The notes under the pieces: model-generated
What the model was told of the DNA's origin: nothing
What the model saw: the letters and a program-made list of their open reading frames with translations, nothing else
Database searches by the model: none
DNA from: Bradyrhizobium elkanii USDA 76
GTDB lineage: Bacteria; Pseudomonadota; Alphaproteobacteria; Rhizobiales; Xanthobacteraceae
Direction of reading: 5' to 3'
Assembly: GCF_023278185.1 (NCBI RefSeq)
Contig: NZ_CP066356.1
Span: 5,262,001-5,326,000 of the forward strand
Length of the DNA: 64,000 nucleotides
Position numbers and translations under genes: made by a program
Shown: piece by piece, positions 35,152 to 43,950 of the stretch
Position numbering within the stretch: the first letter of the stretch is position 1
Layout: the number at the start of each line of letters is the position of its first letter

Positions 35152-35851
35152 CTGACAGTCTCCGTTATTCCGCTCGTCGGCGTCCGGCGCCGTTGTGTGA
35201 CGGTCTGATAACGATCTGCCGTTTCGGGAGTTCTGCGGAACAAGCCGAAAATGGTTTCGTCGGAACTGGAATTGTTTCGTCGACCAGCGGTCCACGAAAC
35301 ATTCGGCCGAAAACCCCAATGATTTCAGCGGCAGAAGCGTGGCTGAAAGGCTGTTGAAAACTTCGCGCGACCAACGCCGACCCCGGCCGCTGCCGGAGCC
35401 GCGGCCAATTACGCGTGCAAACTGAACGAGCTAGCGCGCTTTGTTAACTTTCCTCTGCTGAGAGAGGAAGCAGCACGGCAAGGACGGCGGTGAACCGGGC
35501 GGCGGTTCGGCCGACTCATCTGGGCGCCGTGCAACCATCTTCGCGGTGGCACGTTGTGGTAATCTCTCCCGATCCAACGAAGGATGTCAGTCGTGGGCAA
35601 TGGCAACATAGGTGTTGGCAATGAATCCGCGGCGAGCAAATCCGGCCAGCAGCAGATGACGGCCGCGATGCCGCAGCAAGGCGCCTACGTCATGGGCGAC
35701 AATGAGTGCGCGCCGCAGAAGCTGGTCCGCCTCGTTGGCTGCCGCGACTCGAAGGTCAAACCGGGCCTTGGCATCCGCGCGAAGCAGTTCGGGCAAACCG
35801 AGCGCTAGCTCGCCCACCGCCTCAGCCGCCTGCGCCAAGTCGCTGCTCCAG
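35152..35851. other. 700-bp region without a confident gene
   Basis: No reading frame here is convincing. A plus-strand frame at 35584-35808 (74 aa) and a minus frame at 35587-35889 (100 aa, overlapping creA's end by 38 bp) both lack family resemblance. A short hairpin TTTCCTCT-GCTG-AGAGAGGAA lies near 35450-35470. The region may be regulatory or a decayed gene. Confidence 0.5.
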
Positions 35852-36409
35852 CTATTGAATGAACTCGCCGCACTTCTGCACGGCAGCATCGGCTGCGCCC
35901 CACGGCATGATCGGCACCGACGACGTCGAGTTCTTTGGCGAGCCCTCGATCAGCCGGTCCGAATAGACCATGTAGACCAGCACATTGCGCTTGGCGTCGC
36001 AGCCGCGCACGATCTGCATCTTCTTGAAGAACAGCGACCGGCGCTTGCTGAACATGTCGTCGCCCTGCCCGAGCTTGGTCTTGAAGCGGATCGGCCCGAT
36101 CTGCCGGCACGCCAGCGAGATATCGGAGACTTCCTCGGCAAGGCCAAGCCATCCCTTGAAGCCGCCCTTTTCCGGTACCGTGAAGTGACAGGCGACGCCC
36201 TCGACCTCGGGATCGTCGACGCCATAGGTCGCGAGCTTGTCGTTGGGGCTCACCCATTTGAACACGGTGGAGCGGCGGAAGATCAGGTCCGGCTCGTCGG
36301 CCGCGGCCGCAGGACCTGCCTGCCCCAAAGCCAGCAACATCAGCAGCACCGCGCATCCCCAGCGAGACAACCGTCGCAGGTCACACAAGCTCACATATCT
36401 CGATGTCAT
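35852..36409 (-). CDS. creA: CreA family protein
   Basis: A 185-residue secreted protein. A signal segment (SRWGCAVLLMLLALGQAGPA, then AAA) precedes the CreA domain: STVFKWVSPNDKLATYGVDD, GVACHFTVPEKGGFKGWLGL, and VRGCDAKRNVLVYMVYSDRL. Cys in ACHF, LACRQ, RGCDA and QKCGE are conserved in the family. CreA is of unknown function and is named for the E. coli creABCD locus, whose other genes are absent here. ATG 36409 is used. Confidence 0.88.
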   Translation of the reverse strand: MTSRYVSLCDLRRLSRWGCAVLLMLLALGQAGPAAAADEPDLIFRRSTVFKWVSPNDKLATYGVDDPEVEGVACHFTVPEKGGFKGWLGLAEEVSDISLACRQIGPIRFKTKLGQGDDMFSKRRSLFFKKMQIVRGCDAKRNVLVYMVYSDRLIEGSPKNSTSSVPIMPWGAADAAVQKCGEFIQ

Positions 36410-36632
36410 TGAGGTCTCCGCGGGGTGGGTCCCGCCTATGTAGTGCGCAAACGCCGCACAGGAAGGCGCTGACAGTTCGGTGATCGGCCCGGGCGCTTTA
36501 ACCTCTTGTGAGGCTTTTTTGCTACTCTTTCGTCGAAAATCCGCCCCTCACGGAAGGGTTAGATCGCTTGCGCTGGTGAACGCGTTGTGCGTCTGCGACA
36601 ACCAACAGGTAGTTTGGACTGGGATTCGGAAT

Positions 36633-38285
36633 ATGCGCGCAGGTGGACGGCGGATTTCGATTTTTGATCTTGCGAATGAGCGGTTCTGGCAGCTTGCAAT
36701 TCTGACGACCGCCGGCACCGTCGCCGCCTCCACACAGGCCGATGCAGCGCTCTATTACTGGAACCGCGACTCCGCCTTCTACGGCGACTATGAGCCGCTG
36801 CCACAGCCGCACCGGCAGAAGCCGAAGCGCAACGCGGCCAAGAAGAATCCGGCGCTTGAGAAGGAGGCCGGCAGCAAGCCGCAAGGTCCCCTGATCATCT
36901 CGGTCTCGATCGACCAGCAGCGGGTCAGCCTCTACGATGCCAACGGCCTCTACGCCGAGAGCCCGGTGTCAACGGGCATGAAGGGGCACTCGACCCCGAT
37001 GGGTGTCTTCAGCGTCATCCAGAAGCAGAAGTACCATCAGTCCAACATCTACAGCGGCGCGCCGATGCCGTATATGCAGCGCATCACCTGGTCGGGCATC
37101 GCCATGCACGCCGGCGTGCTGCCCGGCTATCCGGCCTCCCATGGCTGCATCCGCATGCCGATGTCGTTCGCGGTCAAGATGTACAACTGGACACGGATGG
37201 GCGCCCGCGTGTTCGTCACGCCCGGCACGATCTCTCCGGAGAGTTTCTCCCACCCGCTGCTGGTGACGCAGAAGGTGGCGCCGCAACAGCCGGTCGCCGA
37301 CGATATCCTGACGATGGATGCGCCGCTCGGCGTGAAGAGCGACAAGGGCGCCGACAAGCCGCAGACCGGTCTCGATTTGCGCACGAGCGTCGGCCATGCC
37401 GCCGCGTCGCTGCGCGACAACACCCACACCGCCGACGCCAGCAGCGCGATGCCGGCAGCGAGTGCGTCGGTGACGATGTCCGATGCGTCCTCTTCCACAG
37501 CGCGCGACGCCATCGCGGAGAAGATCGCCGCTGACAAGTCCGAGACGGTGAAGGCCGAGACAGCCGCCGCCGACAAGCCGGCCGAGGCCAATTCCGCCGT
37601 CCGCGACAGCAACAGGACCACGGATGACAGGACTGTCGGCGAGACCACCGCCAGCACCGACACGCCAAAGACCGAGGTCTCCGCAAGCGATCCGGTGAAG
37701 GCGGAGGCCAAAGCCGACGAGCCCAAAGAGGACGCCGCCAAGCCCGCCGAGGCAGCCACCGCCGCCGATGCGCCCGACGCCAAGAAGGATCCGGCGCGGC
37801 TGCCGGGCACCGCCAGGATCGACGTGCCGAAGCGCGCCGGCCAGATCGCAGTGTTCATCAGCCGCAAGGATTCCAAGCTCTATGTGCGGCAGAATTTTGC
37901 CCCGCTGTTCGAGGTGCCGGTGACGATTGCGGCGAGCGACCGGCCACTCGGCACGCATGTGTTCACCGCGCAAGTCGACAAGACCGATGCGAACCTGCTG
38001 CGCTGGTCGGTGGTGACGCTGCCGACCCGCAACACCGCCCGCATCAACGTCGAGGAGCGCGCCTCGCATCGCCGCAAGGTCGCGGCCGCGGCGGTCGCCG
38101 AGGCCAAGCCGCAGCCGGTGACCAACAGCCCGGCCGAGGCGCTCGACCGCATCTCCATTCCGGCCGACGTGATGGCGCGGATCAGCGAAGCGCTCGGCAC
38201 CGGCGGATCGATCATCGTCTCCGACCTCGGCGTGAACCAGGGCGAGACCGGCGAAGGCACCGACTTCATCCTGCCGCTGCGCTAG
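36633..38285 (+). CDS. L,D-transpeptidase family protein with degenerate second copy
   Basis: A 550-residue envelope protein. After a hydrophobic N-terminal segment, the YkuD domain (about 90-220) has His159 in AMHAGVLPG and SHGCIRMP with Cys172, the nucleophile for 3-3 crosslinking of peptidoglycan or lipoprotein attachment. A long Ala/Lys/Asp/Glu-rich linker (about 265-390) follows. The C-terminal part (about 395-470) has GQIAVFISRKDSKLYVRQNF, which mimics the first strands of a YkuD domain but lacks the His and Cys motifs. ATG 36633 is the likely start. Confidence 0.87.
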   Translation: MRAGGRRISIFDLANERFWQLAILTTAGTVAASTQADAALYYWNRDSAFYGDYEPLPQPHRQKPKRNAAKKNPALEKEAGSKPQGPLIISVSIDQQRVSLYDANGLYAESPVSTGMKGHSTPMGVFSVIQKQKYHQSNIYSGAPMPYMQRITWSGIAMHAGVLPGYPASHGCIRMPMSFAVKMYNWTRMGARVFVTPGTISPESFSHPLLVTQKVAPQQPVADDILTMDAPLGVKSDKGADKPQTGLDLRTSVGHAAASLRDNTHTADASSAMPAASASVTMSDASSSTARDAIAEKIAADKSETVKAETAAADKPAEANSAVRDSNRTTDDRTVGETTASTDTPKTEVSASDPVKAEAKADEPKEDAAKPAEAATAADAPDAKKDPARLPGTARIDVPKRAGQIAVFISRKDSKLYVRQNFAPLFEVPVTIAASDRPLGTHVFTAQVDKTDANLLRWSVVTLPTRNTARINVEERASHRRKVAAAAVAEAKPQPVTNSPAEALDRISIPADVMARISEALGTGGSIIVSDLGVNQGETGEGTDFILPLR

Positions 38286-38422
38286 GGGGATGGTCGCGCG
38301 CGATGCCCGGATTGCGTCTCGCAGCGTCCGGGCCACCGATCTGCGGGCTATAACGCCTTCTTGAAAGCCTGAGCCAAGCCCGCTGGATTATGATGTCACG
38401 ACATCTGTTCGGGGACGAGACC

Positions 38423-38992
38423 ATGATGGACCGCAGGACACTGATCGTGGCGGCGTTCGCCGCAGCCGCAGCATCCCGCCCGTCGCATGCCGAACAGCCC
38501 GCGATGAGCCGGATCACCGCCTACGCCTTCTCATTTCCGGCGCTCGGCGGCGGCGATATCAGACTTGCCGACTATGCCGGCCGTCCCCTGATGATCGTGA
38601 ACACGGCCTCGCTTTGTGGCTTCACGCCGCAATATGCCGGCCTGCAGCAACTCTGGACCGAATTCCGTGAGCGCGGCTTCGTCATCATCGGCGTCCCCTC
38701 CAATGATTTCGGCGGCCAGGAGCCCGGCGGCCCGACCGAGATCGCCGAGACTGCGCAGCATCAATATGGCGTCACCTTCCCGATCGCAGCGAAAGCAATC
38801 GTGCGCGGCGCGAGCGCGCATCCGTTCTACCGCTGGGCGGCGGAGGCTCGGCCGAAGGACGTGCCGCGCTGGAATTTTCACAAATACCTGATCGGCCGCG
38901 ACGGCTACATCGCCGACGTTTTCGCTGAGTCGGTTGCGCCCGACGACACGCGCATCAAGACCGGAATCGCACGGGCATTGGCGGCCGCCTGA
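38423..38992 (+). CDS. Glutathione peroxidase, exported type
   Basis: A 189-residue thiol peroxidase. An N-terminal MMDRRTLIVAAFAAAAASRP segment looks like a signal peptide, so it may act in the periplasm. The GPx motifs are NTASLCGFTPQY with peroxidatic Cys65, GVPSNDFGGQEPG, and WNFHKYLIGRDG. Only one Cys is in the catalytic region, as in Cys-type GPx. ATG 38423 has GGGGA upstream; an upstream Met at 38390 is possible. Confidence 0.88.
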   Translation: MMDRRTLIVAAFAAAAASRPSHAEQPAMSRITAYAFSFPALGGGDIRLADYAGRPLMIVNTASLCGFTPQYAGLQQLWTEFRERGFVIIGVPSNDFGGQEPGGPTEIAETAQHQYGVTFPIAAKAIVRGASAHPFYRWAAEARPKDVPRWNFHKYLIGRDGYIADVFAESVAPDDTRIKTGIARALAAA

Positions 38993-39163
38993 GATATCGC
39001 GATAATCCCCGGAATTAACTGATCCGACGAGGATTTTGGACACGCGCTCGCCACGTTCATTGCGTTGGCGTCGCCACTGCGACTAGGGTACGATCGGTTG
39101 GGGGCGAAGCGACCCGGTCGCGGCATTGCCGGCGCCCGGAGCGCGATCAGCAGGGAACACGCC

Positions 39164-40165
39164 ATGCGCATTGCGACAGGTCTGATTTTCGCAGGGACCG
39201 TATCGTTGCTCGCGTCGAGCGCAGCTTGGTCGCAGACGCCGCCCGCCAAGGGCGCCACCGCGGCACCGGCAGCACCAGCGGCCGCGGCTCCCGCGCCGGC
39301 CGCCGCAGCCCCGGCACCAGCAACCGCAACGGCAGCCCCGGTTCCGCCGAAGCAACCGCCACAGCCGGCGCGCGCCGCCTGCAACAATCCGAACGCGCTC
39401 GGCGTCGGCCGCACGGTCGAGATCGACACCACTGGCGGTCCCGGCTTCGGCTTCGAGCATTTCAAGCAGCTCGACTTCCTGCGCGACCATGAGGTGGTGC
39501 TGACCTTCGACGACGGCCCGTGGCCGGGCAACACGCCGGCAGTGCTGAAGGCGCTCGCGGATGAATGCACCACGGGCATCTTCTTCCCGATCGGCAAGCA
39601 TGCGACCTATCACCCCGAAATCCTGCGGCAGGTCTATGCCGCCGGCCACACGGTCGGCGCCCACACTTGGTCGCACGCCAATCTGAACAACAAGAAGCTG
39701 ACCGAGGATCAGAAGAAGGACGAGATCGAGCGCGGCTACGCCGCGGTCAAGTGGGCGCTCGAGACCTCACCCTCGCCGTTCTTCCGCTTCCCGGCGCTGC
39801 AGCATCCGCCGGAGATGGTGACCTATCTCGGCAACCGCAACATCGCGATCTTCTCCTGCGACCTCGACTCCTTCGACTTCAAGGCGAGCAAGCCGCAGCA
39901 GGTGATCGACACCGTGATGAGGAAGCTGAACAAGCTCGGCAAGGGCATCATCCTGATGCACGACTTCCAGAAGCACACCGCGGAAGCCTTGCCGACGCTG
40001 CTGACGCAGCTCAAGGCCGGTGGCTACAAGGTGGTCGCGATGCGCGCCAAGTTCCCGGTGACGGTGCTGCCGCAATACGAGCAGGAGCTCGCCAAGGACG
40101 TCAAGCTGCCGACCGTAAGCTCGCGCCCGGTGAACAGCGTCGTCACGACCGTCGATCAGCAATAG
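39164..40165 (+). CDS. Polysaccharide deacetylase family protein (secreted)
   Basis: A 333-residue protein. A signal peptide (RIATGLIFAGTVSLLASSAA) is followed by an Ala/Pro-rich linker (about 25-70). The NodB homology domain has TFDDGPWPGN, GAHTWSHANL (metal His), FFRFPALQHP and GIILMHDFQKHT. It de-N-acetylates an exported polysaccharide or peptidoglycan chain. ATG 39164 has AGGGA at 8 nt. Confidence 0.9.
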   Translation: MRIATGLIFAGTVSLLASSAAWSQTPPAKGATAAPAAPAAAAPAPAAAAPAPATATAAPVPPKQPPQPARAACNNPNALGVGRTVEIDTTGGPGFGFEHFKQLDFLRDHEVVLTFDDGPWPGNTPAVLKALADECTTGIFFPIGKHATYHPEILRQVYAAGHTVGAHTWSHANLNNKKLTEDQKKDEIERGYAAVKWALETSPSPFFRFPALQHPPEMVTYLGNRNIAIFSCDLDSFDFKASKPQQVIDTVMRKLNKLGKGIILMHDFQKHTAEALPTLLTQLKAGGYKVVAMRAKFPVTVLPQYEQELAKDVKLPTVSSRPVNSVVTTVDQQ

Positions 40166-40182
40166 CGCCGGCGACAATCCTG

Positions 40183-40740
40183 GTGCCCGAGCTACGTATC
40201 GAAGGCTTCGTCATCGTCTCCGCCGATGGCCGGCTGGCGAATGCGCGGAATGTGATGCCCGACGATCTCAAGATCGAGGGCGACAAGCGGTTCTTCACCG
40301 CAGCCCTCGACCGCGCCGACCTCATCGTGCATGGCCGTCACTCAGAGGAAGAGCAGCCGAACGCGCCAAGGCGGCGGCGCCTGATCCTGACCCGCAAGGT
40401 CGCGGCCACCGCACCCGACCCCGATAATCCGAAAGCGCTGTTGTGGAATCCCGCCGGCTGCCCGTTCGAGACGGCGAGCCGCGAGGCCGGCGTGACCTCG
40501 GGCATGGCCGCGATCATCGGCGGCCCGGGCGTGTTCGGCATGTTCATGGACCGCTACGACACGTTCTGGCTCTCGGTCGCCCCGAATGTGCACATCCCCG
40601 ACGGCGAGCCATGCTTTCCCGGCGTCCCCGCCCGCACCCCGCAGCAGGTGCTGTCAGCGCACGGCCTTCACGCCGCCGCGCCGCAGCTGATCGACGCTGC
40701 GCATGATGTCAGCGTGACGCCGTGGCGGCGGGTGGGTTGA
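40183..40740 (+). CDS. Dihydrofolate reductase / RibD C-terminal domain-like protein
   Basis: A 185-residue protein. PELRIEGFVIVSADGRLANA is the first strand of a DHFR/RibD reductase fold, with DLIVHGRHSEEE and IIGGPGVFGMFMDRYDTFWLS as the NADPH-binding glycine segment. GTG 40183 is the chosen start, 17 bp after the polysaccharide deacetylase stop, with a weak ribosome-binding site. Substrate unknown. Confidence 0.75.
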   Translation: MPELRIEGFVIVSADGRLANARNVMPDDLKIEGDKRFFTAALDRADLIVHGRHSEEEQPNAPRRRRLILTRKVAATAPDPDNPKALLWNPAGCPFETASREAGVTSGMAAIIGGPGVFGMFMDRYDTFWLSVAPNVHIPDGEPCFPGVPARTPQQVLSAHGLHAAAPQLIDAAHDVSVTPWRRVG

Positions 40741-40798
40741 AAGCGGGGCCGCGCGTCGTGTGGACCCGTTGGCTCTACCCATCCTGCGCCACTGCGCC
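40741..40798. repeat. Terminator-like repeat family F
   Basis: GGGGCCGCGCGTCGTGTGGA, then CCCGTTGGCTCTACCCATCC. A close copy with an intact GGGCCGCGC/GCGCGGCCC hairpin is at 52459-52500. It separates convergent genes. Confidence 0.55.
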
Positions 40799-41251
40799 CT
40801 ACACGTCCCCGTAGGCCGGGTCGTCGCGGCGCGGGCCGCGGCCGTAGCCGGCGATGATGAACAGCGCGCCGATCAGCGACAGGTTCTTCAGCGCATCGAT
40901 CAGCGTCCTGACGTTGTCGGGCGCCGGCTGATTCCAGAAATCATGGAAGTAGAAGGTGGCGAAGCACACGAAGATGATCAGGAGGATCGCGAAGAACCGC
41001 GCCAGCACGTTCACCGCGATCATCAGCCCGGCGACGATCTCGAAGCCGCCGATCGTGATCGCCAGCAGCTGCATGAAGGGCATCCCGACGGAGGCTTCGA
41101 TCTGCTGCGTATAGGGCGCGACCACGGCCGGGATCGTCACCTTGGCCGCCAGCAGATCCGCCGTCGCCTGGATGCCGAACAGCTTGCTCGCGCCCGAATA
41201 GAGGAACAGCACGGCGAACAGGATCCGCCCGAAGGTGATGAACGCTGGCAT
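40799..41251 (-). CDS. DoxX family membrane protein
   Basis: A 150-residue four-helix membrane protein: RILFAVLFLYSGASKLFGI at the N-terminus, then LLAITIGGFEIVAGLMIAVN, FFAILLIIFVCFATFYFHDF and IGALFIIAGYG. The FLYSGxxKL motif is typical of DoxX, linked to quinone or thiol stress. ATG 41251. No redox partner is next to it. Confidence 0.9.
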   Translation of the reverse strand: MPAFITFGRILFAVLFLYSGASKLFGIQATADLLAAKVTIPAVVAPYTQQIEASVGMPFMQLLAITIGGFEIVAGLMIAVNVLARFFAILLIIFVCFATFYFHDFWNQPAPDNVRTLIDALKNLSLIGALFIIAGYGRGPRRDDPAYGDV

Positions 41252-41346
41252 GGGTCGGCCTCACTGGATGGCAGAAATCGGACGAAGCAGGCCCAGCGAT
41301 TATGGTCGCTCCGCCTGCCTCGATCAAATCGAATCCATCTCGGCTC

Positions 41347-41402
41347 AAACACGATGCGGAAAACCACGCTGCGGTTTTCCGAACATAACGTGCTCAAACA
41401 AC
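41347..41402. repeat. Dispersed repeat family A, divergent copy
   Basis: ACACGATGCGGAAAACCACG, with an inverted pair CGGAAAACC (41357-41365) and GGTTTTCCG (41373-41381), then AACGTGCTCAAACAAC. Related to 18271 and 27063 elements; lies just before the malic enzyme stop. Confidence 0.65.
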
Positions 41403-41407
41403 GGCCG

Positions 41408-43717
41408 TCAGCCGAACAGCGTCGGCTGCGCGCGGCCGGCGCGCTCCTGGGCTTCGACGGCGGCCACCGCCGTCATGTTGAGGATGCCGCGCGCCGTCAC
41501 GCCGGGGGTGAGGATGTGCGCCGGGCGCGCCGGACCGATCAGGATCGGCCCCACCGGCAACGCGTTGGCCAGCGATTTGATCATCTGGTAGGCGATGTTG
41601 GCGGCATCGAGGTTCGGCATGATCAGGATGTTGGCCTCGCCTTCCAGCCGCGACTGCGGCAGCACCAGGCGCCGCGCCGCCGCCGACAGCGCGGTGTCGC
41701 CCTGCATCTCGCCGTCGGCCTCGATCTCCGGATGCTTGTCCTTCAGGAGCTGGGTCGCCCGCCGCATCTTGCGCGAGGAATCCGTGTCATAACTGCCGAA
41801 GTCGGAATGTGACACGAAGGCGACCCTCGGCTTGAAGGCGAAGCGCTGGACGTGGATCGCCGCGAGCGACGCCACTTCGGCGAGTTCCTCCGCGCTCGGG
41901 TTCGGCCGCACCTGGGTATCGGCGAGGAAATGGGCGCCGGTGGAGGTGATCATCAGCGCCAGCGCGGCATAGTCGCTGACCCCCGGCAGGAAGCCGATGA
42001 TCTCGCGGACATGCCGCAGATGGCTCATGTAGCGGCCCTCGACGCCGCACAGCATGGCGTCGGCCTCGCCACGCGAAACCGCAAGCGCCGCGATCACCGT
42101 ATTGTTGGTGCGGACCACGGTGCGCGCGGCCTCCGGCGTCACGCCGCGCCGACCGGCGACATCGATATAGGACTGCACATAGGAACGGTAGCGCGGATCG
42201 TCCTCGGGATTGATCAGGTCGAAATCGCGGCCGGCCTTGATCGACAGGCCGAAGCGCTTGATCCTGGTCTCGACCACCGAGGGCCGGCCGACCAGGATCG
42301 GCCGCGCCAGCTTTTCCTCGAGCACCACCTGCGTCGCGCGCAGCACGCGCTCGTCCTCTCCTTCGGCGTAGATCACGCGCACCGGTTGGGTCTTCGCCTT
42401 GGCGAACACCGGCTTCATGGTGAGGCCGGAGCGGAACGCGAAGCGTTCGAGATTGGCAGCGTATTCGTCGAAATTGGTGATCGGCCGGGTCGCGACGCCG
42501 GACTCGATCGCGGCCTTGGCCACCGCCGGCGCGATGCGCAGGATCAGGCGCGGATCGAACGGGCTCGGGATCAGCGAGCCCGGGCCGAACCCCTGGGTCT
42601 CGCCGCTCTCGAAACCATGGGCCACCGCATCCGACGGCGGATCGCGCGCGAGCTGCGCGATCGCGTCCACCGCGGCGTGCTTCATCGCCTCGTTGATCGC
42701 GGTGGCGCCGGCGTCGAGCGCGCCGCGGAAGATGAAGGGGAAGCAGAGCACGTTGTTGACCTGGTTCGGAAAGTCCGACCGTCCCGTGCAGATCATCGCG
42801 TCGGGACGCGCCAGACGCGCCTCATCCGGCATGATCTCCGGCACCGGATTGGCAAGCGCCATCACCAGCGGCTTGTCGCCCATCTGCTTGACCATTTCGG
42901 GCTTCAGCACGCCCGGCGCCGACAGGCCGATGAAAATGTCCGCGCCCGGAATGACGTCGGCGAGCACGCGTGCGTCGGTCTTCTGGGTATAGACCGCCTT
43001 CCAGCGATCCATCGTGGTGTTGCGGCCCTCATAGACCACGCCGTCGATGTCGCAGACCCAGATGTTCTTGCGCTGTGCGCCCATCGAGACCAGCAGATTG
43101 AGGGTTGCGATCGCAGCCGCGCCCGCGCCCGAACAGACGATCTTCACATCGGACAGTTGCTTGCCGTTCAGCAACAGCCCGTTGACGATCGCGGCGGCGA
43201 CGATGATCGCGGTGCCGTGCTGGTCGTCATGGAAGACCGGGATCTTCATGCGCTCCTTGAGCTGCGCCTCGATCTCGAAGCATTCCGGTCCGCGGATGTC
43301 CTCGAGGTTGATGCCGCCGAAGGTCGGCTCCAGCGCGGCGACGGTCTCGACCACGCGCTCGATCGTGTCGGCCTTGATCTCGATGTCGAACACGTCGATG
43401 CCGGCGAATTTCTTGAACAGCACCGCCTTGCCTTCCATGACGGGCTTGGAGGCCAGCGGACCGATATTGCCGAGACCGAGCACCGCGGTGCCGTTCGAGA
43501 CCACGGCGACCAGATTGGCCCGGGCGGTCAGCGTCGCCGCCTCGGCCGGGTTCTTGGCGATCTCGGTGCAGGCGGCGGCCACGCCCGGCGAATAGGCCAG
43601 CGCCAGGTCACGCTGGTTGGCAAGCGGCTTGATCGCCTGGATCTCGAGCTTGCCCGGCCGCGGCAGCCGGTGATAGGCGAGCGCCGCGTTGTGGAGTTCT
43701 TCAGACGATGACGACAT
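41408..43717 (-). CDS. NADP-dependent malic enzyme (malate to pyruvate), MaeB type
   Basis: A 769-residue enzyme. The N-terminal malic domain (about 1-420) starts [20 protein letters not shown], has [20 protein letters not shown] and the active-site DDQHGTAI, and a NAD(P) Rossmann [16 protein letters not shown]. The C-terminal 330 residues are a phosphotransacetylase-like domain ([20 protein letters not shown]) typical of bacterial large malic enzymes, thought to be regulatory. It makes pyruvate and NADPH from malate and in rhizobia supports growth on C4 acids. Confidence 0.95.
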   Translation of the reverse strand: MSSSSEELHNAALAYHRLPRPGKLEIQAIKPLANQRDLALAYSPGVAAACTEIAKNPAEAATLTARANLVAVVSNGTAVLGLGNIGPLASKPVMEGKAVLFKKFAGIDVFDIEIKADTIERVVETVAALEPTFGGINLEDIRGPECFEIEAQLKERMKIPVFHDDQHGTAIIVAAAIVNGLLLNGKQLSDVKIVCSGAGAAAIATLNLLVSMGAQRKNIWVCDIDGVVYEGRNTTMDRWKAVYTQKTDARVLADVIPGADIFIGLSAPGVLKPEMVKQMGDKPLVMALANPVPEIMPDEARLARPDAMICTGRSDFPNQVNNVLCFPFIFRGALDAGATAINEAMKHAAVDAIAQLARDPPSDAVAHGFESGETQGFGPGSLIPSPFDPRLILRIAPAVAKAAIESGVATRPITNFDEYAANLERFAFRSGLTMKPVFAKAKTQPVRVIYAEGEDERVLRATQVVLEEKLARPILVGRPSVVETRIKRFGLSIKAGRDFDLINPEDDPRYRSYVQSYIDVAGRRGVTPEAARTVVRTNNTVIAALAVSRGEADAMLCGVEGRYMSHLRHVREIIGFLPGVSDYAALALMITSTGAHFLADTQVRPNPSAEELAEVASLAAIHVQRFAFKPRVAFVSHSDFGSYDTDSSRKMRRATQLLKDKHPEIEADGEMQGDTALSAAARRLVLPQSRLEGEANILIMPNLDAANIAYQMIKSLANALPVGPILIGPARPAHILTPGVTARGILNMTAVAAVEAQERAGRAQPTLFG

Positions 43718-43950
43718 GCGTGCTCCCCGCGTTTCCGGCCCAAATTTCTTGTTTCTGTGCTAATCCAGGCGAAAGTCATTTGTCCGGCAAATCGAGCCGG
43801 ATGTGAAGCATGTCCAGCCGCTTGGATGCAACATCCGATAATGTCTCCGTCAACAGGCCCGGGCCGGCCGTTCATCGACGCCTGCCCCTCCCCGCGCCAT
43901 TCCGCCGGGGATTGGCAATTTTTTTCCCTTGATGATCCGGAGTTGACCGA

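Noticed and set aside
35584..35889. Plus 74-aa and minus 100-aa frames
   Set aside because: Neither has a ribosome-binding site with proper spacing or any recognisable domain; kept only as an unassigned region.
41852..43711. 619-codon plus-strand ORF
   Set aside because: It is antisense to the malic enzyme.
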